DNA of 64,000 nt from Algoriphagus aquaeductus. GTDB lineage: Bacteria; Bacteroidota; Bacteroidia; Cytophagales; Cyclobacteriaceae. The stretch spans positions 1 through 64,000 of the forward strand of contig NZ_QKTX01000006.1 in NCBI RefSeq assembly GCF_003253485.1, in the 5' to 3' direction. The notes beneath the pieces were generated by a model. It was given only the letters and a program-made list of their open reading frames with translations, was not told where the DNA came from and did no database searches. This document shows, one piece after another, positions 53,912-63,176 of the stretch (its first letter is position 1; every line of letters starts with the position of its first letter). Both the position numbers and the translations under genes were made by a program.

Positions 53912-55996
53912 ATGCAAAAAATACTTGTCCTGATTTTTCTGTCGATCTGTTCTCAGACTTTCGCCCAGACAGTATTTGATTGGGACCAAAGCAAATCGGT
54001 AAGGGTAAATGGACAGACTGTTCCCATAGGCTTATCACAAGGAATCAATTCTGCACAAATCCAAACAGTCGACCTCACCGGAGATGGAGTGGAGGAGTGG
54101 GTCGCATGGGATATCAATTCCCGACAGCTCCAGGTTTTTGAGAAAATTGGAGGGGATTTCAGATTAAGACCGGATCTTGCCTATTTACTCCCGACAGAAA
54201 TCAGTGGATTTTTAGTCTTCGCAGATTTTGATGGGGATGGTAAAAAAGACCTGTTTACTTCTACTCCTCTTGGAATCCGGGCATTCCGCAATACCTCTTC
54301 AGGGATTCAAGTTTCATGGACCATAGCTCAAAATTTCCTAAGACTCGAAGGTGCGAATAACATACCTGCCAACAATTTGGATATTCCACTTATTCAGGAT
54401 GTGGACGGTGACGGGGACTTGGATTTGGTGATTTTCAACTTTGCTGTGGGTGATTTTTTGGAGTTTTACCGCAATACTTCCATGGAGCGAAAAGGAACAC
54501 CGGATGTCGATGGTTTTTCCTTCCCTATCCGGCATTGGGGTAATTTTGAATTTTGCGCTTGCGCACAGGTTAGTTTTAGCCAAACTTGTGATGGCCGTCC
54601 ACTAGGCCCCAATATCCAAATCGATGAGGGTGCCCGAATCCTACATGCCGGTGGGCATAGTATTTTGTACCGCGATTTTACCGAAGACGGTGTTCCTGAC
54701 CTGCTGTTGGGAAGGGATGAGTGCAATACGCTCTATTTTATGCCCAACTCGGGTTCTTCCGACAATCCAAAATTCACTTCATTTTCCACCGAGGTACCAG
54801 GGTTTGGAAATCTGCCTGTCTTTCCCAGATTTCATGTGGGGCAAGTGATCGAAGAGGATTTGATTGTCAGTCTGAATACCAATGAGACCTCAGCCCCATT
54901 TCGAATTGACTTTGCCAAGGCGGTAGTGATGCTGGAGAAAAATACGGGAGTCATCAGCCCGATTCTTCAAGATCAATTGTTCGATTTGGGGGAAAATGTA
55001 AGACCCTACTTCAAAGGAAATGTCTTTGCAGGGGAACTTTGGTTGACGGCAAATGTCAAAAATGGAAATACTGTCCAAGGCCAAGCCTATCGCCTGAGCT
55101 ACTTCGGAGACCGATTTGAGCTGTTGAATGAAGACTACCTCGGTTTATCCAATTTAAACCTGCTGGAGATCCAACTGATCGAATACGGCAGTGTAAAAAA
55201 CCAATCTTATCTCTTAGTCTCTGCGGTGCGGACTACCAATGGTGTCCCGAGTCAGGTACTTTTACGAAGTCAAGGTGCGGATTGGAACGATTTTCAGCTT
55301 TCCGGCTTGGCGCTTCGGGTAGGGGATCAGCTGACCCTTTTTCCTTACCAAGGGAAAGATTACCTGCTCGTCGCTGCGCAAAATGGAAGCCTGACGCTCT
55401 ATGAATTAGATCTGGAAGCTCGCTCGGCTACTTTGAAAACAGCTAATTTCTTGGGTTATCAGGATAATCCTGCAAACAGAAATCTGAGTGTGTCGGTACG
55501 AATTCAGGACAAACCGGATTTGTACTCGGCGGATCAGACAGGACGGATATTTCTGGTCAAGGACATGATGAATTCGGAGGTTAGAGATCAGGTTTTGGTT
55601 AAGATGGAAGATCAAAATTACCCTTTCCGCCTGGGAAGAAACACGTGGATCTCGGTAGTCAATCCGGGTTTCGATGAAAACGTGGATTTGATTTTGGGAA
55701 GCCGAGGCGGAGGAATTACCTATCTGAAATCCGTAAAATCAGAAAATCCAACCGATGGAGAACTCTTGGTCAAAGTCTATCCCAATCCGACCTCAGGTTC
55801 GTTTAAAGTGGTCTCCAATACCGTTGCGAAAGCAAGGCTGATCACCTCTTTGGGCCAAATCCTATTGGATGAAATTACCATTCCCGCCAACCGGGAAATC
55901 GAAATCCAAACCCAAGCCCTTCTGCCCGGAGTTTACTTTTTACAGTTGGAAACGGATGATCGAAAGGTGCTGGTGAAAAAGGTATTGGTTAGGTGA
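53912..55996 (+). CDS. secreted FG-GAP repeat protein with T9SS type A sorting domain
   Basis: 694 aa. Signal peptide 1-18 (TFA^Q). FG-GAP/VCBS loops include VDLTGDGVEEWVAWD near 52-66, FADFDGDGKKDLF near 107-119 and VDGDGDLDLVIF near 163-174. The last 75 residues are a Por-type sorting domain: VKVYPNPTSGSFKV, then ending in VLVKKVLVR. Exported by Sec and then by the type IX system, and probably attached to or released from the cell surface. Not a lipoprotein and lacks ASPIC/UnbV, unlike the other FG-GAP proteins of this window. Confidence 0.9.
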   Translation: MQKILVLIFLSICSQTFAQTVFDWDQSKSVRVNGQTVPIGLSQGINSAQIQTVDLTGDGVEEWVAWDINSRQLQVFEKIGGDFRLRPDLAYLLPTEISGFLVFADFDGDGKKDLFTSTPLGIRAFRNTSSGIQVSWTIAQNFLRLEGANNIPANNLDIPLIQDVDGDGDLDLVIFNFAVGDFLEFYRNTSMERKGTPDVDGFSFPIRHWGNFEFCACAQVSFSQTCDGRPLGPNIQIDEGARILHAGGHSILYRDFTEDGVPDLLLGRDECNTLYFMPNSGSSDNPKFTSFSTEVPGFGNLPVFPRFHVGQVIEEDLIVSLNTNETSAPFRIDFAKAVVMLEKNTGVISPILQDQLFDLGENVRPYFKGNVFAGELWLTANVKNGNTVQGQAYRLSYFGDRFELLNEDYLGLSNLNLLEIQLIEYGSVKNQSYLLVSAVRTTNGVPSQVLLRSQGADWNDFQLSGLALRVGDQLTLFPYQGKDYLLVAAQNGSLTLYELDLEARSATLKTANFLGYQDNPANRNLSVSVRIQDKPDLYSADQTGRIFLVKDMMNSEVRDQVLVKMEDQNYPFRLGRNTWISVVNPGFDENVDLILGSRGGGITYLKSVKSENPTDGELLVKVYPNPTSGSFKVVSNTVAKARLITSLGQILLDEITIPANREIEIQTQALLPGVYFLQLETDDRKVLVKKVLVR

Positions 55997-56078
55997 TTAT
56001 TTTTCAATGAGCTCAGAAAAGCCACACACAAATTTTTAGTTGCAATTGAGTTCTAATTTTGAGGATTCAGGGTTGGAT

Positions 56079-56333
56079 TCATTCCAGAATTCTACTTTTC
56101 AAATCCATCTTAGAATGTAAAAACCGAACAATTTCGATGGTTTTTTCACTCAGTTTTCGATAGAAAACGATATGCTCACCAGATTTATAACCATAAATTT
56201 CGGAGGAAATTTCTTTGTAATTTTTCCCTAAGTCATGATTGTCGGCTTGGTATTCAGACCAAGTTTCAAAGGAGTAATCCCAAATTTCCGATAGATCCTC
56301 AACCGCCTTGTAAGTTAAAAAATAGTTAGCCAT
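56079..56333 (-). CDS. ParE/RelE-type toxin with an apparent internal deletion
   Basis: 84 aa. The start MANYFLTYKAVEDLSEIWDY and the end VFYRKLSEKTIEIVRFLHSKMDL are typical of Bacteroidota ParE toxins, which usually have about 97-100 residues. Between EYQAD and DLGKNY about 15 residues (the second helix) seem to be missing, an in-frame deletion near 56240/56241. Toxicity is doubtful. Start overlaps the antitoxin by 8 nt. Confidence 0.82.
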   Translation of the reverse strand: MANYFLTYKAVEDLSEIWDYSFETWSEYQADNHDLGKNYKEISSEIYGYKSGEHIVFYRKLSEKTIEIVRFLHSKMDLKSRILE

Positions 56334-56574
56334 GTTTTTTCTTGGCTTTCAAGGACTCAAGATGTTTTTGAGGATCAAAATCTTCTATAATTCCACTCTT
56401 AATGCCTTCTTGAATAGCATTTTTTAGTGCTTGGATTTTATTTTCCTCTTCTTCTAGCAGGCGAAGGCCCGCACGGATAACCTCGCTGGCACTCGAAAAT
56501 CTTCCTTCCGAGACCTTAGAGTCCACGAAACTTTCAAAATAATCTCCCAAAGAAACTGATGTGTTGCGTCCCAT
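56326..56574 (-). CDS. ParD-type antitoxin
   Basis: 82 aa. Ribbon-helix-helix domain (NTSVSLGDYFESFVDSKV, GRFSSASEVIRAGLRLLEEEE) and a toxin-binding C-terminal helix (IEDFDPQKHLESLKAKKK). Classic ParD/CC2985 family layout. Preceded by a palindromic operator. Confidence 0.9.
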   Translation of the reverse strand: MGRNTSVSLGDYFESFVDSKVSEGRFSSASEVIRAGLRLLEEEENKIQALKNAIQEGIKSGIIEDFDPQKHLESLKAKKKHG

Positions 56575-56593
56575 AATTTTTTCTTTTTTATAA

Positions 56594-56614
56594 AATTACC
56601 AATTTTTGGTAATT
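56594..56614 (-). promoter_or_regulatory. operator of the ParDE-type module
   Basis: AATTACCAA TTT TTGGTAATT: perfect 9-bp arms with a 3-nt centre, 20 bp upstream of the antitoxin ATG. Suits autoregulation by ParD. Confidence 0.65.
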
Positions 56615-56667
56615 AAAGTCATTTTTCTAAAATCTGATTTCACCTTTTTGTCTTCCAAAAAATCCCA

Positions 56668-56699
56668 TTTGCCCACCTCCTCTAAAACATCTAGCTTCG
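56668..56699 (+). promoter_or_regulatory. promoter candidate for the amidohydrolase gene
   Basis: TTTG (56668-56671), 20-nt spacer, TAGCTTCG (56692-56699; one mismatch to TAnnTTTG). ATG follows 19 nt later. Confidence 0.45.
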
Positions 56700-56718
56700 G
56701 TTCAGAATTTATCAATCC

Positions 56719-58425
56719 ATGAAGAATATCTACACTCTCCTTTTATTTGCAATTTTCGCCGGGGCATGTAAATCCGGTCCGGAAAATCCCGCTGACAAAG
56801 TTTTCATCAACGGAACGGTCTACACGGTGGACGAAGCTAATCCGCAAGTCCAAGCCGTGGCCGTCAAAGATGGGTTGATCCTAGCTTTAGGCTCGACCGA
56901 AGAAATCCAAGCATTTGTGGGCGAGTCTACCGAGGTGATCGACTTACAGGGCAAAACCATGACTCCTGGATTTATTGAATCTCATGCTCACCTGATGGGC
57001 ATCGGGTACAACAAGCTCGAAATCGACCTCATGGGTGTTAAAACCTACGACGAACTCATCCAGAAAGTAGCCGAAGCTGCTGCCATTGCCAAGCCGGGTG
57101 ACTGGATTACAGGCCGAGGCTGGCATCAGGACAAATGGCTGCAAATGCCCGAGAAAACGGTCAAAGGATTCCAAACACATGATGCCCTCAGCGCCGTCAC
57201 ACCAAATAATCCGGTGTACCTCGCCCATGCTTCTGGTCATGCTTCCTTTGTCAACCAAAAGGCCATGGAACTCGCGGGCATCACTCCTTTGCGCAGCGAA
57301 AAACCCACACAGGAAGTCGAGGGAGGCGAAGTCCTTCGTGACGAACTCGGCAACCCATCAGGAGTCTTGGTAGAGCGGGCCTTTACTTTGGTGGCTAAAC
57401 TCATCCCTGAGACAACCCCTGAGAAAAATGAGGAAGCACTCACTTTGGCTCTTCAGGAATTGGCCGAGAAAGGAATTACTTCCTTCCACGATGCGGGTTC
57501 GGGTCAGGACGTGATCGACTTGGTTCAAAAGTTCAAAAATGAAGGCAAGCTTACCTCACGGATGTACATCATGCTTACGGGACGTCAGCCTGAATTACTC
57601 GAAGCTTGGTACAAAAAAGGCCCGATGATCGACCCTGATCATTTTCTGACTGTGCGCTCCATCAAGCTGAACTGCGACGGGGCTCTTGGTCCTTGGGGAG
57701 CTTGGTTGCTGGAAGATTATTCTGACAAGCCCGGTCATCGAGGCCATGAAACACTTCCGATGTCTGTGGTGACTGAGGTTTCCGAAAAGGCCCTGCCGCT
57801 CGGTTTTCAGGTTTGCTCCCATGCGATCGGGGACCGAGCCAATCAGGAGATTTTGGATCGATACGAAGCGGCTTTTGCCAAAAATCCCGAGGCCAAAGAT
57901 CATCGCTTCCGCATCGAGCATGCCCAGCATTTGCATCCAGATGATATTCCGAGATTTGGTCAGTTGGGCGTGATTGCGGCCATGCAGGCGATTCACTTGA
58001 GTTCGGACCGACCTTGGGCGATTGATCGCTTGGGCGAAAAGCGCATCATCGATGGGGCCTATGTGTGGCAGAGTCTGTTCAAGACCGGCGCCCGCATTGC
58101 CAACGGAACCGATGCCCCCGTGGAACCCGTAGATCCGATTCCTTCTTTCTATGCCTCGGTGACCCGCAAGACCCTTCAGGGACTTCCGGAGGGAGGCTAC
58201 GAAGGCGAACAAAAAATGACCCGTGAGCAGGCCCTGAAGTCCTACACCTTGGATGGCGCCTATGCGGAGTTTGAAGAAAATTTCAAAGGATCTATTGAGG
58301 TAGGAAAAGCAGCTGACTTCACCATTTTTGACAAAAACATTATGGAAATCCCTGAGGATGAGATTCTGAAGGCCAAAGTTCAGATGACTGTCGTGGGAGG
58401 AAAAGTGGTTTTTGAGAAAAAGTAA
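56719..58425 (+). CDS. YtcJ-like amidohydrolase lipoprotein
   Basis: 568 aa, lipobox AGAC with Cys17. Metal-dependent hydrolase of the amidohydrolase 3 group: GFIESHAHL (His89, His91), a Lys-containing KLNCDGALG strand, QVCSHAIGDRANQE, RIEHAQ, and NGTDAPVEP with the metal-binding Asp. The lipid anchor places it in the periplasm or on the cell surface. It hydrolyses an amide or similar C-N bond; substrate not inferable. Monocistronic, ending in a strong terminator. Confidence 0.9.
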   Translation: MKNIYTLLLFAIFAGACKSGPENPADKVFINGTVYTVDEANPQVQAVAVKDGLILALGSTEEIQAFVGESTEVIDLQGKTMTPGFIESHAHLMGIGYNKLEIDLMGVKTYDELIQKVAEAAAIAKPGDWITGRGWHQDKWLQMPEKTVKGFQTHDALSAVTPNNPVYLAHASGHASFVNQKAMELAGITPLRSEKPTQEVEGGEVLRDELGNPSGVLVERAFTLVAKLIPETTPEKNEEALTLALQELAEKGITSFHDAGSGQDVIDLVQKFKNEGKLTSRMYIMLTGRQPELLEAWYKKGPMIDPDHFLTVRSIKLNCDGALGPWGAWLLEDYSDKPGHRGHETLPMSVVTEVSEKALPLGFQVCSHAIGDRANQEILDRYEAAFAKNPEAKDHRFRIEHAQHLHPDDIPRFGQLGVIAAMQAIHLSSDRPWAIDRLGEKRIIDGAYVWQSLFKTGARIANGTDAPVEPVDPIPSFYASVTRKTLQGLPEGGYEGEQKMTREQALKSYTLDGAYAEFEENFKGSIEVGKAADFTIFDKNIMEIPEDEILKAKVQMTVVGGKVVFEKK

Positions 58426-58450
58426 GTTTAATCTCTTTGAGGTAGTTAGA

Positions 58451-58487
58451 AAGGCCTGCATGTCTCCATGCAGGCCTTCTTTTTTTT
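58451..58487 (+). terminator. strong intrinsic terminator
   Basis: 12-bp perfect stem AAGGCCTGCATG / CATGCAGGCCTT, 4-nt loop, then a long T-run. Confidence 0.88.
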
Positions 58488-58542
58488 AACGGTTCGTAGA
58501 TATGAGGTAAATCCCTTATTTTCCCTACCTAATCTACTTACC

Positions 58543-61467
58543 ATGAGAAAACAACTACTCATTCTTTGGCTATTTGCCTTGACTTTTCAGTTGGCAATGG
58601 CCCAAGATGCACCCAAACCCATGTCCTGGAAAGACGTCGCCACTTGGAAATCCATGCCCGGTGGAGGATACAAGCTTTCGCCCGACGGACAATGGATGGC
58701 CTATGTCCTCACCGGAATCGAAGTGGATGGTGAACTGATCCTCCAAAAGACCGCAGATCCGGCCAGCAAAAAGTCCTTCCCGATAGGAAATGCCAATTTC
58801 GCGAGCTTTGAATTCAGCGAAAACAGTCAGTGGATCGCCTTCAAGGAATACCCTAAGTTTGCCGAAAAGCAAGCCAACGAAAAGGCAAAAGGTAAACCGC
58901 TAAAGGAAAAACTCCACCTGATCAAACTCGGCACCGAAGACAAAAAGACGTTTGAAGGAGTCGGAGGATTTTCTTTCAATGGAGAAGCTGCCTCTCACTT
59001 GGTCATCAACCTTCCCAAAGAAGGAAATGGAGAAGCCAAAGGTGCTGACCTTTTGATTTATCACCTTGCCACCGGCAAATCCCAGAACCTCGGCAATGTG
59101 CGGGAACAAGCGGTAAATAAAGCCGGAACTCACCTTGCCTACACGGTCGATGCTGCCAATTCACAAGGAAATGGTCTTTACCTCCTGAACATGGAGAGCA
59201 ATTCCATCCAAGTCCTGGATTCGGACGAGGCAGGCTATCAGAGTATCAACTGGACCGAAAAAGGGGATGCCTTTGCCGTCTTGAAAATGAAAAAAGACAA
59301 AAAGTACAAGCAGGACAAAGGGGCAGTGTTAGGAGTGAAAAACCTTTCCAATCCTCAGGTTACGCTTTACGAACCTGCAAAAGACTCGACCGGCTTTGAT
59401 CAGAAATACACCATCACACCAAATCGCAGACCGATGTGGTCAGAGGATTTGACCCGATTATTCTACGGTATTCATCCTTTGGTTTTGGCAGAAAAAGAAA
59501 GCCCCAAGAAGGAAGTCAATACTGATTCCCTGAAAAAAGACGAATCTGAAAATCTGGCTAAAATCATGGCCGACACGACCATCAAATCCATTTCGGATTT
59601 GCAAAAAGCCATCGGAAAACTCAACTCCGGCAAGTCAGACGACAAAAAATCCAATGATGCCAAAAAGCCGGAAATGACCATCTGGCACTGGAATGACGAC
59701 CGCCTTCAATCCCGTCAGCAGGTGATGGAAAATATGGATAAAAACTATAGTTTCTGGGCCATGTACGATGTAGCGGGTAAAAAGCACATCGCCCTTCAAG
59801 ACAGCAGTATGAGGGATCTGAACATTCTGCCATTCCAACATTTTGCCCTTGGTTCTGATCAGCAAACTTATGAACTGGACATCAACCTCAATGGTCAAAA
59901 TTATCGGGATTATTTTATCATTGACCTTAAGACTGGTGCAAAAACTCCGCTTTTCGAGAAGTTTTACCAGCCTTCTTTTGCCTCCATGCCTCGTCCTTCC
60001 ACCGATGGAAAGAAACTCCTGTATGGCAAAGACGGTCACTTTTATGTCTATGACATTACAACCAGAACCCATACCAACATCACCGAAAAGCTTCCTGTGA
60101 GTGTGGTGGATGTGGAAGATGACCACAATGTGATCAAGCCACTCTATAACCCACTTGGCTGGAGCAGCGATAGCCGCTATGTACTCGTGCGTGACGGCTG
60201 GGATATCTGGCAAATCCCCATGTCCTCCAAAGAAATTCCGCTCAATTTGACCCAAAACGGGAAGAAGGATAAAATCCGCTATCAGTACCGGATTAGCCTG
60301 GATCCTGAAGAAAAGGGAATTGACCTGACCAAGACGGTGTACCTACGGACCTATGGCGAAAACACCAAGAAAAGCGGAATCGCTACTTTAGCGCCAGCCA
60401 AAATGGGCTTAACCGCAGGAGCGAAGTTTCTGCTTTGGGAAGATGCCAATATCCAAGGCTTGACCAAAGCCAAAAAAGCCGGAGTTTATACCTTTACCAA
60501 AGAAAAATTCAACCAGCCCACGCAGGTATTCTTAGCTGATGCCACCTTGGCTAATCCTAAGCAAATCACCGAAAATGCGCCCGATGCAGGCAAATTCGCT
60601 TGGTCTTCGGGAGTAAAACTGATTGATTATGTCACTGCCAAAGGGGATTCTTTGCAGGCTGCACTTTTCCTTCCCGCAGGATATGTGGAAGGCCAAAAGT
60701 ACCCGACAGTGGTATATTACTACGAAAAGCTTTCGCAGACTTTACACAACTGGTCCAATCCAGGCTACAGCGGTACGGGCTGGAGTCCATCGCTTTACAC
60801 CAGCAATGGGTATGCGGTCCTGATCCCGGATATCGTGTACAAAATGGATGATCCCGGCATGTCTGCTGTTTGGGCAGTACTACCGGCTGTCGATGCCGCA
60901 ATCAAAACTGGGGTAATCGATGAAAGCAAAATGGGACTTCATGGTCACAGCTGGGGCGGGTACCAGACTTCCTTCCTGATCACCCAAACCAACCGCTTCA
61001 AAGCAGCGGCAGCTGGTGCACCTTTAACCAACATGATTTCCATGTATGACCTGATTTATTGGAATACGGGAGGTGGAAATATGTCCATCTTCGAAGCTTC
61101 TCAGGGCAGATTCTTGGGTGGTCCTTGGGAAAATTGGGAGGCTTATGAGCGAAACAGCCCGATCTATCATGTGAAAAAAGTACAGACACCACTGCTCTTA
61201 TTGCACAATGACAAAGACGGTGCAGTGGACTTTACCCAAGGGGTGGAATACTACAATGCCCTTCGACGTTTGAAAAAACCGGTGATCATGGTTCAGTATT
61301 TAGGTGAAAATCACGGCCTTGGCAAACTCGAAAATCGGAAAGACTACAGCGTCCGAATGATGGAATTCTTCGATCACCATCTGAAAGGGCTTCCTGCACC
61401 GGATTGGATGAGCAAGGGTGTTCCAAGATTGAAGTTGGGTGAACATCTAGAAGAAAGAGCTTTTTGA
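58543..61467 (+). CDS. S9 family (prolyl oligopeptidase-type) peptidase
   Basis: 974 aa from the ATG at 58543, where a proper signal peptide begins (MRKQLLILWLFALTFQLAMA^Q); the open frame extends upstream through the terminator but is not coding there. N-terminal propeller about 30-700, C-terminal alpha/beta hydrolase with Ser803 (HGHSWGGY), Asp892 (HNDKDGAV) and His924 (GENHG). Periplasmic or secreted peptidase trimming short, often Pro-containing peptides. Longer than typical DPP IV-like members because of inserts in the propeller. Confidence 0.93.
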   Translation: MRKQLLILWLFALTFQLAMAQDAPKPMSWKDVATWKSMPGGGYKLSPDGQWMAYVLTGIEVDGELILQKTADPASKKSFPIGNANFASFEFSENSQWIAFKEYPKFAEKQANEKAKGKPLKEKLHLIKLGTEDKKTFEGVGGFSFNGEAASHLVINLPKEGNGEAKGADLLIYHLATGKSQNLGNVREQAVNKAGTHLAYTVDAANSQGNGLYLLNMESNSIQVLDSDEAGYQSINWTEKGDAFAVLKMKKDKKYKQDKGAVLGVKNLSNPQVTLYEPAKDSTGFDQKYTITPNRRPMWSEDLTRLFYGIHPLVLAEKESPKKEVNTDSLKKDESENLAKIMADTTIKSISDLQKAIGKLNSGKSDDKKSNDAKKPEMTIWHWNDDRLQSRQQVMENMDKNYSFWAMYDVAGKKHIALQDSSMRDLNILPFQHFALGSDQQTYELDINLNGQNYRDYFIIDLKTGAKTPLFEKFYQPSFASMPRPSTDGKKLLYGKDGHFYVYDITTRTHTNITEKLPVSVVDVEDDHNVIKPLYNPLGWSSDSRYVLVRDGWDIWQIPMSSKEIPLNLTQNGKKDKIRYQYRISLDPEEKGIDLTKTVYLRTYGENTKKSGIATLAPAKMGLTAGAKFLLWEDANIQGLTKAKKAGVYTFTKEKFNQPTQVFLADATLANPKQITENAPDAGKFAWSSGVKLIDYVTAKGDSLQAALFLPAGYVEGQKYPTVVYYYEKLSQTLHNWSNPGYSGTGWSPSLYTSNGYAVLIPDIVYKMDDPGMSAVWAVLPAVDAAIKTGVIDESKMGLHGHSWGGYQTSFLITQTNRFKAAAAGAPLTNMISMYDLIYWNTGGGNMSIFEASQGRFLGGPWENWEAYERNSPIYHVKKVQTPLLLLHNDKDGAVDFTQGVEYYNALRRLKKPVIMVQYLGENHGLGKLENRKDYSVRMMEFFDHHLKGLPAPDWMSKGVPRLKLGEHLEERAF

Positions 61468-61512
61468 AGTCCGGATTTGTGATTTCGGATTAACTCTAAG
61501 AATTGAAAGCTT

Positions 61513-61548
61513 AAAAAATCCCCGATGTTGGTTCATCGGGGATTTTTT
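61513..61548 (+). terminator. intrinsic terminator after the S9 peptidase
   Basis: 15-bp perfect stem (AAAAAATCCCCGATG with CATCGGGGATTTTTT), 6-nt loop. Confidence 0.88.
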
Positions 61549-61607
61549 AGTGACAATTTTTAAATTTTTGTCTTTTTTAAAAAGACATTTTTATAATATT
61601 TGTCACT
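61549..61607 (+). promoter_or_regulatory. nested inverted repeats upstream of the second AAA+ gene
   Basis: Outer arms AGTGACAA (61549-61556) and TTGTCACT (61600-61607) enclose a tight palindrome GTCTTTTTTAAAAAGAC (61570-61586). Short TTTGTC/TTTTGTC half-sites recur. 30 bp before the ATG; resembles a multi-site operator. Confidence 0.5.
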
Positions 61608-61636
61608 TATGAAAATACTTTTTCTACCTTTAGAGT

Positions 61637-62956
61637 ATGAAAGAGATCCTGAAAGATATCCTTACAGAAAATTCAACCCGGCAACTCCGGGAAGAATTGG
61701 TCCTAAGAGATACCAAGCTGCATGTGGACTTGCCCAAAATGCAAGCAGTCCTCGGGCCTCGACGGGTAGGAAAAACATCCGCCATGAACCTGTACATGCA
61801 GGAACTTTCAAAATCCAAAGAAATAAGCCCCTCCCGACTCGTCTATTTCAACTTTGAGGACGAACGGGTTCACTTTCTACCGGAACAGCTCGATTTGATC
61901 CTACAGTCTTGGAGGGAATTGCATCCTGAGGTTCATTTGGCAGATTGTTATTTTTTCTTTGATGAAGTCCAAGCTGTTTTGGGATGGGAAAAGTTTCTCA
62001 ACCGTATCAGCGAGACCTACACCAAGAAAATCTGCTTCACGGGGAGCAATAGCCGGCTGCTGCATACCGAAGTCAATACCGTGCTCCGAGGAAGAAGTAT
62101 CGCATTAGAGCTTTTGCCCCTTTCTTTTCAGGAGTTTTGCAGGTTTTACGCCCATCAGCCTGTGGTGTATGGCCCAGAGAAAAGCACTACCGAAGCCTAT
62201 TTCAAAAAGTACCTTCATCAGGGCGGGTATCCTGAACTCACACGCTTGACCGAGCCTAGCCTGCAAATAGCCTATCTCCAAGAATACTACAATACCATGC
62301 TCCTGAGGGACATCATCGAGTATCATCAGCTTTCGAATTTCCAGTATTTGAGATCACTCTTTCGACTGGTGGCAGGCAGCGTGGGACAGCCCGTCTCGGT
62401 CAGAAGGTATTTCAACCAGCTCAAGTCCATGGGTTACTCTGTGGGCTTGAACACGCTTTATGATGTACTCAACCATGCGGAAGACGCCTATCTTTTCAAA
62501 AGAATCGGCCGATTTGATCACTCACAGGGAAAATCAGAGAAGTCTGACAAGAAAGCCTATTGGCTGGACAACGGACTATTGAATGCCTTGGTCGGGATAC
62601 AGCCGGAAAGAAACGGGATAATGTTGGAGAATTTAGTTTTCCAACAGCTTTACAGACTCTACGGCTCGATCTATCAGCAGCGGATATTTTACTACTCGGA
62701 TCAGTCGCACGAATGTGACTTCGTCGTTCTGAACGAAAACGAAGAACCACTTCCCATACAGGTTGCTTGGTCATTGGAACAGCTGCATACTCGGGACCGA
62801 GAGATCAAAGGTGTCCTAAAAACCTGCGCTTATGCAAAAGTCAAAAAAGGACTGATCCTGACACTCGAGGAATCCGACTCCTTGGAGTTTGATGGAGTCA
62901 AAGTCGAGGTGATGCCTGTTTGGAAGTGGATTTTAGAATCCAGAAAAAAGGACTAG
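61637..62956 (+). CDS. AAA+ ATPase with DUF4143 domain (second copy)
   Basis: 439 aa, cytosolic. Walker A GPRRVGKT (40-47), Walker B CYFFFDEVQ (104-112), CFTGSNSRLL sensor strand, DUF4143 domain from about 215 (YYNTMLLRDIIEYHQL) with a winged-helix-like part and ECDFVV near 355. Same layout as the product of 48645-49859 but clearly diverged. Function unknown. Confidence 0.88.
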   Translation: MKEILKDILTENSTRQLREELVLRDTKLHVDLPKMQAVLGPRRVGKTSAMNLYMQELSKSKEISPSRLVYFNFEDERVHFLPEQLDLILQSWRELHPEVHLADCYFFFDEVQAVLGWEKFLNRISETYTKKICFTGSNSRLLHTEVNTVLRGRSIALELLPLSFQEFCRFYAHQPVVYGPEKSTTEAYFKKYLHQGGYPELTRLTEPSLQIAYLQEYYNTMLLRDIIEYHQLSNFQYLRSLFRLVAGSVGQPVSVRRYFNQLKSMGYSVGLNTLYDVLNHAEDAYLFKRIGRFDHSQGKSEKSDKKAYWLDNGLLNALVGIQPERNGIMLENLVFQQLYRLYGSIYQQRIFYYSDQSHECDFVVLNENEEPLPIQVAWSLEQLHTRDREIKGVLKTCAYAKVKKGLILTLEESDSLEFDGVKVEVMPVWKWILESRKKD

Positions 62957-63014
62957 AATGATAAGATTAAGCCACTCAGGTGAAGTTTAATACTATTTAG
63001 AATTCCTGCAAAAA

Positions 63015-63130
63015 GAGGCCGTCTCAAAGGTGAGTTTGTCTTATTGAGCGAAGTCGAAATGTGATCCAGATAACTGGAAACGGCCTTCGACTCCGCTCAG
63101 GCTGACATTGTAACTAAATTTGAGACAGGC
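63015..63130. repeat. MITE-like nested palindromic element
   Basis: Outer inverted repeat GCCGTCTCAAA (63018-63028) with TTTGAGACAGGC (63119-63130), inner inverted repeat TGAGCGAAGTCGAA (63045-63058) with TTCGACTCCGCTCA (63086-63099; 1 mismatch). The inner motif recurs as a half at 3580-3594. No coding capacity. Such elements are dispersed in many Bacteroidota genomes. Confidence 0.65.
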
Positions 63131-63176
63131 TACTTTATATAGAACCGCATAAGGTATTTTTCAGCCTCCCGGCTTT

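Noticed and set aside
57595..58461. 288-codon open frame antisense to the YtcJ-like gene
   Set aside because: Mirror of a strongly coding gene; composition is typical of an antisense shadow, no domain recognised.
59635..60255. 206-codon minus-strand frame opposite the S9 peptidase
   Set aside because: Sense strand is a full S9 protein with catalytic triad; antisense frame has no motifs.
61600..61857. 85-codon plus-strand frame at the start of the second AAA+ gene
   Set aside because: Out of frame with Walker A; its protein has no recognisable features and starts inside the inverted repeats.
63150..63175. Terminator with stem AGCC/GGCT next to the acyl-CoA dehydrogenase end
   Set aside because: Only a 4-bp stem and no proper T-run on the minus strand; too weak to annotate.
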